A stretch of DNA of 64,000 bases, taken from contig NZ_LT222319.1 in NCBI RefSeq assembly GCF_900074915.1, positions 5,201,501-5,265,500 of the forward strand, in the 5' to 3' direction. The translations under genes and the position numbers were made by a program. Below are positions 1-8,460 of the stretch, piece by piece; positions within the stretch are counted from its first letter, which is position 1, and each line of letters opens with the position of its first letter. Origin of the DNA: Pseudomonas cerasi (lineage in GTDB: Bacteria > Pseudomonadota > Gammaproteobacteria > Pseudomonadales > Pseudomonadaceae). The notes beneath the pieces are model-generated. The model made no database searches and was not told the origin of the DNA. It saw only the letters and a program-made list of their open reading frames with translations.

Positions 1-339
1 GTGTTCGGTTGCGACGATTGCCAGATCGTCTGCCCGTGGAACCGCTTCGCCCGGCCAACCGAGCAGAGCGACTTTCAGCCGCGCCACAATCTGGACAATG
101 CAGGGCTGGCCGAACTGTTCCTGTGGGACGAAGAGAAATTCCTCGGCAGCACCGAAGGTTCACCACTGCGCCGGGCGGGCTATGAGCGCTGGCTACGCAA
201 CCTGGCCGTGGGGCTGGGCAACGCGCCCTCCACCATCCCGGTGATCGAAGCCCTGCACGCACGGCGCGACTATCCCTCGGAACTGGTCAGGGAGCATGTG
301 GAATGGGCGCTGCAGCGGCATGGCGTGGCGCCGCTTTAA
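1..339 (+). CDS. queG: Epoxyqueuosine reductase QueG, C-terminal part
   Basis: The frame is open from the first base, so the 5' part of the gene lies outside the window. The visible 112 residues begin with the ferredoxin-type motif C-D-D-C-Q-I-V-C-P, which binds a [4Fe-4S] cluster, followed by the HEAT-like C-terminal helices typical of QueG. QueG is a cobalamin-dependent cytoplasmic enzyme that reduces epoxyqueuosine to queuosine at position 34 of tRNAs with GUN anticodons. The gene next to orn and rsgA is the usual pseudomonad arrangement. The stop codon is at 337-339, and a hairpin-rich repeat follows at once. The apparent GTG at base 1 is just the internal Val of the Val-Phe-Gly-Cys sequence, not a real start. 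Confidence 0.9.
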   Translation: MFGCDDCQIVCPWNRFARPTEQSDFQPRHNLDNAGLAELFLWDEEKFLGSTEGSPLRRAGYERWLRNLAVGLGNAPSTIPVIEALHARRDYPSELVREHVEWALQRHGVAPL

Positions 340-350
340 ACCTGCCGCGC

Positions 351-439
351 GGCGCAGGCGTGTGACGCGGAGCGTCACGAAAGGCATTCCCACGCTGGAG
401 CGTGAGGAACGATAATTTTTCAACTATTGTGCCTGCGCC
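351..439. repeat. Stacked-hairpin intergenic repeat, copy A
   Basis: An 89-bp element bounded by 9-bp inverted arms GGCGCAGGC (351-359) and GCCTGCGCC (431-439). Inside are GTGACGC-gga-GCGTCAC (362-378) and CACGCT-gg-AGCGTG (391-404). The block 'cattcccacgctggagcgtg' recurs almost unchanged near 25.56 and 29.53 kb. It lies between the 3' ends of converging genes (queG and the channel gene), so it may also serve as a two-way transcription barrier. Confidence 0.75.
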
Positions 440-450
440 CTGCGTACGCC

Positions 451-1063
451 TCAGGGCTCGTCCTTGTAGACAAACTTGGGCATTTCCCAGCGGAAACGAA
501 TCGCCAGCAGGCGCAGCAGCAGGCCGCCGAACAGGGTGATCAGCACCGCTTGTTCGTTGGGCAGTTGCAGGTACTGACACAGCAGAAAACACCACGCAGC
601 CAGAAAAGACACACTGGCATACAGCTCGCGGCGGAAGATCAGCGGGATGTCGTTGCAAAAGATGTCGCGCAGGATGCCACCGAAGACCCCGGTGATCACG
701 CCGCACACTGACGCGATCAGCAGACCGTGCCCGGCCTCGAGCGCAGTCATGCAGCCGATCAGGGTAAAGGCCACCAGCCCCAGTGCGTCGAGCACCAGAA
801 ACAGTGAGCGCAGGTGGCGCATCAGTGGCGCAATGAAGATCGTCACCAGCGCCGCCACACTGGTCAGGACCAGGTATTCCGGGTGCTTGACCCAGGTCAA
901 GCGGGTAATGACCGATCAGCACGTCGCGCACCGACCCGCCTCCCAGCGCCGTGACGCAGGCGATCAGCACCACGCCGAACCAGTCCATCCCGCGCCGCCC
1001 CGCAGACAGGGCCCCCGTCATGGCTTCAGCAGTGATAGCGATCAGATAAAGCATCAGCAACAT
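451..1063 (-). pseudogene. Trimeric intracellular cation (TRIC) channel family protein, frameshifted
   Basis: Two overlapping minus-strand frames together encode one small multi-pass membrane protein of the bacterial TRIC/YicG (UPF0126) family. The first part (from ATG at 1063) has a hydrophobic N-terminus and the family motif G-G-G-S-V-R-D-V, reaching H-Y-P-L. The second part resumes with T-W-V-K-H-P-E-Y-L in another frame and contains the repeat-symmetry motif G-G-I-L-R-D-I. Removing one A from the pair at 899-900 restores a continuous protein of about 203 residues, the normal family length. Homologues are thought to conduct monovalent cations across the inner membrane. The shift is either a sequencing error or a very recent mutation, because the rest of the frame is undamaged. 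Confidence 0.8.
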
Positions 1064-1157
1064 GGCGGCGACTCTGCGACAAAAGCGCGCAGTCTAACCA
1101 GCCGACCAACGCACTGAAAGAGTGCAGCGAAGATTATTCACTGCACGCGCGTCTCGA

Positions 1158-1694
1158 TCAGGCCTTGATGAAGTGCTCACGATAAAAGCGCAGCTCGGCA
1201 ATCGACTCGCGGATGTCATCGAGCGCCAGGTGGGTGCTGCCTTTCTTGAATTTCAGCTCGGGGGACCAGCGCGCCGCCAGTTCCTTGAGGGTCGAGACAT
1301 CCAGATTGCGGTAGTGGAAGTAGTTTTCCAGCGTCGGCATGTGGCGGTACAGGAAGCGGCGATCCTGGCAGATGCTGTTGCCGCAGATCGGCGAACTGCG
1401 CTCGGGGACCCACAGTTTGATGAACTCAAGGGTCTGCGTCTCGGCTTCAGCCATGCTGACGGCACTTTCCCGCACGCGCTGGGTCAGGCCCGAACCGCCG
1501 TGCTGGCGAGTGTTCCACTCATCCATCTTCGCCAACGTCTCGTCGCTCTGATGCACAGCGATCACCGGGCCTTCAGCCAGGGTGTTCAGCTCGCTATCGG
1601 TGATGATCGTGGCCATTTCGATAATGACATCGGTATCAGGGTCAAGACCGGTCATTTCCAGATCGATCCAGATCAGGTTCTGCTTGTTCTGCAT
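1158..1694 (-). CDS. orn: Oligoribonuclease
   Basis: A 178-residue DEDDh-family 3'-5' exoribonuclease that degrades RNA dinucleotides, including pGpG, the last step of c-di-GMP turnover. Metal-binding residues are visible: D11 and E13 in I-D-L-E-M-T-G, a middle Asp in I-C-Q-D-R-R-F, and H155 and D160 in H-L-A-L-D-D-I. Length matches the family (about 180). It is divergent from rsgA, with about 108 bp between the starts, an arrangement also known from P. aeruginosa. It acts in the cytoplasm and is normally important for growth. The link with the nearby FimW-like c-di-GMP protein is suggestive but only positional. Confidence 0.97.
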   Translation of the reverse strand: MQNKQNLIWIDLEMTGLDPDTDVIIEMATIITDSELNTLAEGPVIAVHQSDETLAKMDEWNTRQHGGSGLTQRVRESAVSMAEAETQTLEFIKLWVPERSSPICGNSICQDRRFLYRHMPTLENYFHYRNLDVSTLKELAARWSPELKFKKGSTHLALDDIRESIAELRFYREHFIKA

Positions 1695-1802
1695 GTGTCG
1701 ACTCCTCAGCGTAGGCGCGCAGTTTAGCTCACCCTGCCGTGCTAGACTCCTGCCGATCCATCGTACTGCCTAATTCATCGGTTACATCACATCGGAACAC
1801 CC

Positions 1803-2834
1803 ATGGCCAAACGCCAACTCAATCGTCGTCAAAACTGGCGCATCGAAAAAATTCAGGGCGAGCGTGCTGCCCGCGCGGCAAAACGCGAGTCCGCTACGCT
1901 TGAAACACTCGAGGGTGGCGACCTCGGCCCCGAGCAGACGGGGCTGGTCATCGCTCACTTCGGCGTGCAAGTCGAAGTCGAGGCCCAGGAAGGCGAAGTG
2001 ACCGGTCAGGTCTTCCGCTGCCACCTGCGCGCCAACCTGCCTGCACTGGTGACCGGTGATCGCGTCGTATGGCGCGCCGGCAATCAGGGCATTGGCGTCA
2101 TCGTCGCGCAATTGCCCCGCACCACCGAACTGCGCCGCCCGGATTCACGCGGCCAGCTCAAGCCTGTGGCTGCCAACGTCGACCTGATCGTGATCGTCTT
2201 CGCGCCGATGCCCGAGCCGCATGCCAACCTGATCGACCGTTATCTGGTGGCCGCCGAGCATGCCGGGATTCGTCCTTTGCTGCTGCTCAACAAGGCAGAC
2301 CTGATCGACGAGCAGAATGCGCCCGCGCTCAACGCCCTGCTGGCGGTCTACCGCACGCTGGGTTATCCAGTGCTGGAAGTGTCCGCGCACCACGGTGACG
2401 GCATGCAGAGCCTGCAAAGCCAGCTTGACGGGCACATCAGCGTGTTCGTCGGCCAGTCCGGCGTCGGCAAGTCCTCGCTGGTCAACAGCCTGTTGCCGGA
2501 AACCGACACTCGGGTCGGCCCGCTGTCCGAAGTTTCCGGTCAGGGCACGCATACCACGACCACCGCACGCCTGTTCCACTTCCCGCGTGGCGGCGATCTG
2601 ATCGACTCGCCGGGTATCCGTGAGTTCGGCCTGGGGCACGTCAGTCGTGCTGACGTAGAGGCAGGCTTCATCGAGTTCAACGACCTGATCGGCACCTGCC
2701 GCTTTCGTGACTGCAAGCATGACCGCGAACCGGGCTGCGCCCTGCTCAAGGGGCTTGAGGACGGCCGCGTGCAACAGCAGCGCATGAACAGCTATCGCTC
2801 GATCATTGCCAGCCTGCCGCAAGACAGTTACTGA
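1803..2834 (+). CDS. rsgA: Ribosome small subunit biogenesis GTPase RsgA
   Basis: A 343-residue circularly permuted GTPase that helps mature the 30S subunit. An N-terminal basic segment and OB fold are followed by GTPase motifs in permuted order: N-K-A-D (G4) at residue 163, then the P-loop G-Q-S-G-V-G-K-S at 217-224, a Thr-rich switch I, and D-S-P-G (G3) at 268. A C-terminal zinc knuckle has C299, C304, H306 and C312. All motifs are intact. The gene is followed at once by a strong two-way terminator, so it is probably a single-gene transcript on this side. Confidence 0.97.
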   Translation: MAKRQLNRRQNWRIEKIQGERAARAAKRESATLETLEGGDLGPEQTGLVIAHFGVQVEVEAQEGEVTGQVFRCHLRANLPALVTGDRVVWRAGNQGIGVIVAQLPRTTELRRPDSRGQLKPVAANVDLIVIVFAPMPEPHANLIDRYLVAAEHAGIRPLLLLNKADLIDEQNAPALNALLAVYRTLGYPVLEVSAHHGDGMQSLQSQLDGHISVFVGQSGVGKSSLVNSLLPETDTRVGPLSEVSGQGTHTTTTARLFHFPRGGDLIDSPGIREFGLGHVSRADVEAGFIEFNDLIGTCRFRDCKHDREPGCALLKGLEDGRVQQQRMNSYRSIIASLPQDSY

Positions 2835-2852
2835 GCACCGAACGCCACACGC

Positions 2853-2881
2853 AAAAACGCCGCGATGATCGCGGCGTTTTT
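2853..2881. terminator. Bidirectional rho-independent terminator between rsgA and motB
   Basis: AAAAACGCCGCGA, a 3-nt loop, then TCGCGGCGTTTTT. The hairpin is perfectly paired and has a T tract on both strands. It can end rsgA (+) and the motAB transcript (-), whose stop is 15 bp away. Confidence 0.93.
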
Positions 2882-2895
2882 GTATCGGTTGCAGC

Positions 2896-3966
2896 TCAGT
2901 TCTGGGCTGGCTCGACCCGCAACTTGCCATCGTCAAAGATATTCAGCTTCTGCCGGATCTCGCGCGGCTGGGCGTAGGCCTGCGGGTCTGGCGGCACCGC
3001 TGTCGAAGCCCCCGGAGCAGCGGGCACGGCCGGTGCCGCCGGAGCTGGTGCGGGTGCGGGTGCTGCCGGCGCGCCAGGCGTGGCTGGCGTGGCTGGCGTG
3101 GCTGGCGCGCCGCCGGAGTTCTGATCGCCCTCGATACGCTGCTGGGCTTTTTTGGTCAGCACCACGATATCGATGCGGCGATTGACCGGGTTGGTCGGGT
3201 TCTGGTGATCATAAAGAGCAGACGACGCGTACCCTACCACCCTGGCCACCTGTGAGTCCGGATAGGTCCCCGCTACCAGTGCGCGGCGTGCAGCATTGGC
3301 ACGGTTGGCCGACAGCTCCCAGTTGCCGAACCCGCCGCTGCCCACGAAAGGCGTTGCATCGGTATGGCCGCTGATGCTGATCTTGTTCGGCACACTTTTG
3401 ATGGTGTCAGCCAGAGCCAGCAGAATGTCTTCGAAATAAGGCTTGAGACGCGCGCTGCCCGAGTCGAACATCGGTCGATTTTCCGCATCCATGATCTGGA
3501 TACGCAAGCCGTCCTGAGTGATCTCGAACAGAATCTGGTCCTTGAATTTCTGCAGTTGCGGGTTTTCCTCGACCTTGTTCTGCAATTCCTGGAGCAGCAT
3601 CTCCAGACGCTCCTGCTCTACCTCTTCAGCCTTGGTCTCGGCAGTTTCCGCCTCAAGCGGCACGGTGTCCGGCGAAGGCGTGGTCTTTACCTCGGGGTTC
3701 AGCGTCTGGTTCGGCGACATCTCCGGCGAACCGCCCAAATCGATCACATACGGCGAACCGCTGTCCGAAAAGCCGACAGGGTCCTTGAAATAACCCGCGA
3801 CCGCGAGCAATTGCTCGGGGGTGGCGGACGACATCAGCCACAGCACCAGAAAGAACGCCATCATCGCCGTCGCGAAGTCGGCAAACGCGATTTTCCAGGC
3901 ACCGCCATGATGTCCGCCACCAAAGCGCTTTACGCGCTTGATGATAATCGGCTGATTATTTTCCAT
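2896..3966 (-). CDS. motB: Flagellar motor stator protein MotB
   Basis: A 356-residue stator subunit. It has a short cytoplasmic N-terminus, one membrane helix starting at the proton-carrying Asp (D30 in A-F-A-D-F-A-T-A-M-M), a periplasmic Glu-rich linker, and an OmpA-like peptidoglycan-binding domain (roughly residues 150-270) with S-G-H-T-D-A and N-W-E-L-S-A-N-R-A. With MotA it forms the proton channel that drives flagellar rotation and anchors the stator to the wall. The C-terminal tail (about 275-335) is unusually rich in Pro and Ala, with P-A-T and A-P repeats. It starts only 3 bp after motA, so the two are co-transcribed. This pair corresponds to motAB (PA4954/PA4953) rather than the motCD set of other pseudomonad loci. 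Confidence 0.96.
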   Translation of the reverse strand: MENNQPIIIKRVKRFGGGHHGGAWKIAFADFATAMMAFFLVLWLMSSATPEQLLAVAGYFKDPVGFSDSGSPYVIDLGGSPEMSPNQTLNPEVKTTPSPDTVPLEAETAETKAEEVEQERLEMLLQELQNKVEENPQLQKFKDQILFEITQDGLRIQIMDAENRPMFDSGSARLKPYFEDILLALADTIKSVPNKISISGHTDATPFVGSGGFGNWELSANRANAARRALVAGTYPDSQVARVVGYASSALYDHQNPTNPVNRRIDIVVLTKKAQQRIEGDQNSGGAPATPATPATPGAPAAPAPAPAPAAPAVPAAPGASTAVPPDPQAYAQPREIRQKLNIFDDGKLRVEPAQN

Positions 3967-3969
3967 GAC

Positions 3970-4821
3970 TTAGCGACCGCGAACCGCTTGTTCCAGCTCG
4001 CTGAAGCTGGGGCGATGCAGCGGATAGAGAACCTTGCGGCCGAACTCGACAGCCAGCGAAGGCGGCATGCCGGAGGCCGAGGCCACCAGGGACGCCTTGA
4101 TGGCCTCGTAAACGTTCATTTCTTCCTTGGCATCATGCGCAAGGCTGGTGGCCAGAGGACCGAAGAAACCGTAAGCCGCGAGAATACCGAAGAAGGTACC
4201 GACCAGCGCCGCACCTACGTGCATACCGATCGCAGCCTTGTCGCCGGAACCCAGCGACGCCATGGTCACCACGATACCCAGTACCGCAGCCACGATACCG
4301 AAGCCGGGCATACCGTCGGCGATACCGGTAATGGCATGGGATGGATGCTCAAGGTCTTCTTTCATGCTCAGCAGTTCCATGTCGAACAGACCTTCCAGCT
4401 CGTGGGGAGCCATGTTGCCGGACGACATGATCCGCAGGTAGTCGCAGATGTACGCAGTCATGCGTTCATCCTTGAGGACACCCGGGTATTTGGCGAAGAT
4501 CGGGCTGGAAGCAGCGTCTTCGATATCTCCTTCAATCGCCATCATGCCTTCACGGCGGCTCTTGTTGAGGATTTCATAAACCAGGCCCAGCACTTCGAGG
4601 TAATAGGCATGCGTGAAGCGCGAACCGAACATCTTCAGCGACTTCTTGAACACGTGCATGAACATGTAGCCAGGGTTGGCCTGAAGGAACGCGCCCAGTG
4701 CAGCACCGCCGATAATCAAGACCTCGTACGGTTGGAACAGCGCCATGACCTTGCCATGGGACAGCACATATCCGCCGATGACACTTGCGAGAACGACAAT
4801 GATGCCGATGATTTTAGCCAT
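3970..4821 (-). CDS. motA: Flagellar motor stator protein MotA
   Basis: A 283-residue inner-membrane protein with four predicted membrane helices: two near the N-terminus, then a large cytoplasmic loop, then two more around the conserved Pro-rich segment G-M-P-G-F-G-I-V-A-A. The loop carries charged residues that act on the FliG rotor. MotA surrounds MotB to make the proton-driven stator. Length matches the family (about 283). It is first gene of the motA-motB unit, with its promoter somewhere in the 207-bp gap shared with the divergent HDOD gene. Within that gap I see a short CCTCC/GGAGG inverted repeat near 4946-4961 but no clear sigma-28 box. Confidence 0.97.
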   Translation of the reverse strand: MAKIIGIIVVLASVIGGYVLSHGKVMALFQPYEVLIIGGAALGAFLQANPGYMFMHVFKKSLKMFGSRFTHAYYLEVLGLVYEILNKSRREGMMAIEGDIEDAASSPIFAKYPGVLKDERMTAYICDYLRIMSSGNMAPHELEGLFDMELLSMKEDLEHPSHAITGIADGMPGFGIVAAVLGIVVTMASLGSGDKAAIGMHVGAALVGTFFGILAAYGFFGPLATSLAHDAKEEMNVYEAIKASLVASASGMPPSLAVEFGRKVLYPLHRPSFSELEQAVRGR

Positions 4822-5028
4822 AGGAAAAAATACTTTACTGAGTCGGGTTCAGGGACAGTCCGGAAGTTGTTGAATCTCTTCTTCTCCTTATCGGCCTAAC
4901 TGGGCCAGACTATAGCCGGTTCTTTTGAAAAACCCATTTATGCGCCTCCATAAAAGGAGGAAACTGGCCTCAGCGCCCCGTACGCTGGCGGTTTTCCAGC
5001 TCAGATAATCAGCAGCACAGGCCCTCGA

Positions 5029-6564
5029 ATGCCGACAGTACACGCAGCACATCACCTCGTTCCGAAGACGCTGGATGCCTGGGTCAAACTGCTTGACGGT
5101 ATCGCGTTGCCGGTCCCTGCCGTCAATCATGGACACGTCCGCTCCGCCTTGAACGACAGTCGTCGCTCACTGCGTGAAATCGCTGAAATGATGCAGGAAA
5201 GTCCTGCGCTGGTGCTGAGCGTGATGCGCGAGGCCAATCACCACACGCACGGTTTGACCGAGCAGGCCGAGAGCCTTGAGATTGCGATCAATCGTCTGGG
5301 TCTGGCGCGCACCGAAGTCCTTCTGGGCCGTTTGCCGGCCAAGCCGCCTGAAGAAATTCCTGCGGCCTATCGCCAGCTGATTCTGGTCAGTCAGCACGCC
5401 ACGCAACAGGCCAACGGCCTGTTTGCCAGCCGCCTTGCGCGACTCTGGCAGGACATCCACATGGGCAGCCTGCTGTTTCTGTCACCGCTCTGGCCGATGG
5501 CGTTGGCCTATCCGAAGCTGCTCGAAGAACTGGAGCTGCGGGTTATCCACAAGGGCCATTCCAGCGTTGCCGTGGAAAAAGAGCTGTTCGGCGTCAACCT
5601 GCTGGAATTGTGCCTGGCACTCGCCGAGTTCTGGCGCCTGCCGATCTGGGTCACGCGCGGCTATAAACTGTTGATCAACGAGCGACGCGATCTGGCCAAG
5701 GCGCTGCGTATCGCCCGCGAAGAACACAGCCCGCTGCACCAGCAACAACTCATGGACGACGACCCCAACCTGCGGCGCTGGCTGAACCAGCCCGCCAATA
5801 CCGTGTTGCTGGGCAATGGCCTGGCGCTGGCGGCGCAAAATGCCTGGAACAGCCCGCACTGCCTGCGCTGGGAACGGCTGACCAGCCTTTACCTGCAACA
5901 GTCGATCGGCGAAGTACAGCAACAGGCGCACCAGAATGCCGCCAGCAGCGCCCGCATCCATGCGGAAAAAGACCTCTGGCACCCGGCCGAATCGCTGATC
6001 TGGCCGTGGGACGCTCGTCGTGTAAGGCGTGACAATGAACCTGCACCGCCGCCATCGGCAGACGCCCTGCAACTGTGGCGCAAGCAGTGTGCCGAGCTGC
6101 TGCAGGATCCCAGCCCGTTCATCAACGCCATGCACCTGACCACTTCGGCGCGCGATGCATTTATCTCGTGTGGCATGGAGCGGGTCATGCTGCTGATGCT
6201 GGACAAGACGTCAACGGTGCTGCGCGTCAATCAGACTGCCGGGCTGCCGAAGGACGCCGCAACCTTGCAGTTGTTCATCAAGGAAAGCACCGTACTGCAG
6301 CGCCTGCTCACACAGCCGACACAGTTACGCATGACACCCGCCAACAGTGCGCAATTTGCCGCCCTGCTGCCCCCGCCGCTGAAAACCCTGTTCAGTGGTC
6401 AGCACTGGCTGATTCGCTCGCTGAGCAACAACGGCAAAGTCATGCTGCTGGTGGTCGCCGACCAGGGCGGCGGGGCCTTGTCGGAAATTTCCGTCCAGGC
6501 ATTCGGAAAAACCGCGCAATGTATTGAACGGGCACTGGGCATCTTTAGTCATCGCAAAGCATGA
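5029..6564 (+). CDS. HDOD domain-containing protein
   Basis: A 511-residue cytoplasmic protein with an HDOD-type helical domain in its first half (about residues 20-210): P-A-L-V-L-S-V-M-R-E-A-N followed by the helix with A-I-N-R-L-G-L. The second half has no motif I recognise, though its size would fit a degenerate GAF-like sensor. HDOD proteins usually lack HD phosphohydrolase metal ligands and act as scaffolds in signalling; the target is unknown. It corresponds in position to PA4955, between motA and the rhodanese gene. The ATG at 5029 has only a weak CAGG Shine-Dalgarno sequence. Confidence 0.8.
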   Translation: MPTVHAAHHLVPKTLDAWVKLLDGIALPVPAVNHGHVRSALNDSRRSLREIAEMMQESPALVLSVMREANHHTHGLTEQAESLEIAINRLGLARTEVLLGRLPAKPPEEIPAAYRQLILVSQHATQQANGLFASRLARLWQDIHMGSLLFLSPLWPMALAYPKLLEELELRVIHKGHSSVAVEKELFGVNLLELCLALAEFWRLPIWVTRGYKLLINERRDLAKALRIAREEHSPLHQQQLMDDDPNLRRWLNQPANTVLLGNGLALAAQNAWNSPHCLRWERLTSLYLQQSIGEVQQQAHQNAASSARIHAEKDLWHPAESLIWPWDARRVRRDNEPAPPPSADALQLWRKQCAELLQDPSPFINAMHLTTSARDAFISCGMERVMLLMLDKTSTVLRVNQTAGLPKDAATLQLFIKESTVLQRLLTQPTQLRMTPANSAQFAALLPPPLKTLFSGQHWLIRSLSNNGKVMLLVVADQGGGALSEISVQAFGKTAQCIERALGIFSHRKA

Positions 6565-6609
6565 GGCCTGGCGTACAATTCGCCCCTTTCCTTTCATCGG
6601 AGGCTGCAA

Positions 6610-8442
6610 ATGTCCGCATTCACTGGCTTGTCGCTGGTCATCGAACCCAACGATCTGCTTGAGCGTCTAGACGCCCCGGAACTGATCCTCGTGGATCTGA
6701 CCAGCAGCGCTCGCTACGAAGCCGGGCACATTCGCGGTGCCCGCTTCGTCGATCCGAAACGTACGCAACTGGGCAAGCTTCCGGCCCCCGGCCTGCTGCC
6801 CGACACTGCCAGCCTTGAGCAATTGTTCGGCGAACTGGGCCACAACCCCGATGCCGTGTATGTCGTCTACGATGACGAAGGCGGCGGCTGGGCCGGGCGT
6901 TTCATCTGGTTGCTGGATGTTATCGGCCACAGCCGTTATCACTATCTGGACGGTGGACTGCTGGCCTGGGAAGCGCAATTGCTGCCACTGAGCACCGACG
7001 TTCCGCCTGCTGCCGATACCCCGGTAACGCTGACGCTGCACGACGAACCTACCGCCACACTCGAGTACCTGCAAAGCCGTCTGGGCGCCGCCGATCTGGC
7101 GATCTGGGATGCTCGTGCACCGACCGAGTATTCGGGCGAAAAAGTGGTCGCGGCCAAAGGCGGGCATATACCCGGCGCCGTCAATTTCGAGTGGACGGCG
7201 GGCATGGACAAGGCGCGCAACCTGCGTATTCGCCAGGACATGCCGGAGATCCTTCGCGACCTGGGCATCACGCCCGACAAGGAAATCATCACGCACTGCC
7301 AGACCCATCACCGCTCGGGCTTCACCTACCTGGTGGCCAAGGCGCTGGGCTACCCAAGGGTCAAGGCCTATGCCGGCTCTTGGGGTGAATGGGGCAATCA
7401 CCCGGAGACACCGGTAGAACTTCCGGAAGTGGCCGCCGCGCCCGCCGAGTCAGTCGAGGTTACGCAACCCGTCGCGCCTGCGCAGCCAGCACCAGCCGAA
7501 ACCGTCGAACCTGTCCGCTCTAGCGAACCGCGACAGGCCTCGCAGAAATATTCAGGACACTCATCCTCAGGACCTTCAATGAAAGACCGCTTGTTCATCA
7601 TCAGCCAGTACCTGCTGCCGCACCACCTGCTGTCCCGACTGGCAGGCTGCGTTGCCGAATGCCGCGTACGCTGGTTCAAAAACGCTTTCACCGCGTGGTT
7701 TGCCCGCCGTTATCAAGTGGACATGTCGCAGGCCCTGGTCGAAGACCTGACGTCCTACGAGCACTTCAATGCGTTCTTCACCCGCGCATTGAAAGCCGAC
7801 GCCCGCCCGCTCGATACCACGCCGGGCGCGATTCTTTCGCCAGCCGACGGCGCCATCAGCCAGTTGGGCCCTATCGACCACGGCCGGATCTTCCAGGCCA
7901 AGGGCCACAGCTTCAGCGTACTGGAACTGCTCGGCGGTGACCCCAAGCTGTCAGCGCCCTTCATGGGCGGCGAGTTCGCAACCGTCTACCTGTCGCCGAA
8001 GGACTATCACCGCGTCCACATGCCACTGGCTGGCACGCTGCGTGAAATGGTCTACGTGCCGGGCCGCATCTTCTCGGTCAACCAGACCACGGCTGAAAAC
8101 GTACCCGAGCTGTTCGCCCGTAACGAGCGAGTGGTCTGCCTGTTCGACACCGAGCGCGGACCAATGGCAGTGGTGCTGGTCGGCGCGATGATCGTGGCGT
8201 CTGTCGAAACGGTATGGGCCGGGCTGGTCACACCGCCCAAGCGTGAACTGAAAACGTTCAGCTACGACGAAGCGGCGCGCGCGCCGATCCACCTGGAAAA
8301 AGGTGCCGAAATGGGTCGGTTCAAGCTGGGCTCTACCGCCATCGTGCTGTTCGGTCCAGGTCAGGTGAAATGGGCCGAACAACTGACGGCGGGTTCCAAG
8401 GTTCAAATGGGACAGGCACTGGCTGTTCCGGCCCAGGCATGA
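6610..8442 (+). CDS. rhdA-psd: Thiosulfate sulfurtransferase RhdA fused in frame to phosphatidylserine decarboxylase
   Basis: One uninterrupted 610-codon frame holds two enzymes normally encoded by separate adjacent genes. Residues 1-271 match tandem-domain rhodanese RhdA, with the catalytic Cys at 230 in H-C-Q-T-H-H-R, the loop position known from Azotobacter RhdA. Residues about 272-323 are a Pro/Ala/Glu/Ser-rich linker. Residues 324-610 are a complete phosphatidylserine decarboxylase. A GGAGG Shine-Dalgarno precedes the ATG, and a TACAAT hexamer lies at 6574-6579. Whether a fused protein is made, or psd is also started internally at 7579, cannot be settled from sequence alone. In PAO1 RhdA ends at about residue 271, so loss of its stop codon would explain the fusion. 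Confidence 0.75.
   Translation: MSAFTGLSLVIEPNDLLERLDAPELILVDLTSSARYEAGHIRGARFVDPKRTQLGKLPAPGLLPDTASLEQLFGELGHNPDAVYVVYDDEGGGWAGRFIWLLDVIGHSRYHYLDGGLLAWEAQLLPLSTDVPPAADTPVTLTLHDEPTATLEYLQSRLGAADLAIWDARAPTEYSGEKVVAAKGGHIPGAVNFEWTAGMDKARNLRIRQDMPEILRDLGITPDKEIITHCQTHHRSGFTYLVAKALGYPRVKAYAGSWGEWGNHPETPVELPEVAAAPAESVEVTQPVAPAQPAPAETVEPVRSSEPRQASQKYSGHSSSGPSMKDRLFIISQYLLPHHLLSRLAGCVAECRVRWFKNAFTAWFARRYQVDMSQALVEDLTSYEHFNAFFTRALKADARPLDTTPGAILSPADGAISQLGPIDHGRIFQAKGHSFSVLELLGGDPKLSAPFMGGEFATVYLSPKDYHRVHMPLAGTLREMVYVPGRIFSVNQTTAENVPELFARNERVVCLFDTERGPMAVVLVGAMIVASVETVWAGLVTPPKRELKTFSYDEAARAPIHLEKGAEMGRFKLGSTAIVLFGPGQVKWAEQLTAGSKVQMGQALAVPAQA
7579..8442 (+). CDS. psd: Phosphatidylserine decarboxylase proenzyme (internal start within the fused frame)
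   Basis: From the in-frame ATG at 7579 the product is 287 residues, the normal length of bacterial Psd, and begins M-K-D-R-L-F as a free-standing Psd does. The self-cleavage motif L-G-S-T is at 250-253; the Ser becomes the pyruvoyl group. The charge-relay Asp (D90, S-P-A-D-G) and His (H147, Y-H-R-V-H) are present. The enzyme makes phosphatidylethanolamine at the inner membrane. A Shine-Dalgarno-like CAGGA lies 6-7 bases upstream of the ATG, so translation from this site is plausible and would free Psd from the rhodanese. This entry is the alternative product of the same frame, not an additional locus. Confidence 0.65.
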   Translation: MKDRLFIISQYLLPHHLLSRLAGCVAECRVRWFKNAFTAWFARRYQVDMSQALVEDLTSYEHFNAFFTRALKADARPLDTTPGAILSPADGAISQLGPIDHGRIFQAKGHSFSVLELLGGDPKLSAPFMGGEFATVYLSPKDYHRVHMPLAGTLREMVYVPGRIFSVNQTTAENVPELFARNERVVCLFDTERGPMAVVLVGAMIVASVETVWAGLVTPPKRELKTFSYDEAARAPIHLEKGAEMGRFKLGSTAIVLFGPGQVKWAEQLTAGSKVQMGQALAVPAQA

Positions 8443-8460
8443 TCGCGGCCTGAGCCTCGC

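Noticed and set aside
427..711. Plus-strand ORF opposite the TRIC-type gene
   Set aside because: Gln/Ala-rich shadow of the channel gene; ends inside it and has no start signal.
3364..4899. A 511-codon plus-strand open frame across motB and motA
   Set aside because: It lies antisense to two clear genes, has no recognisable family features, and is typical of long shadow frames in GC-rich DNA.
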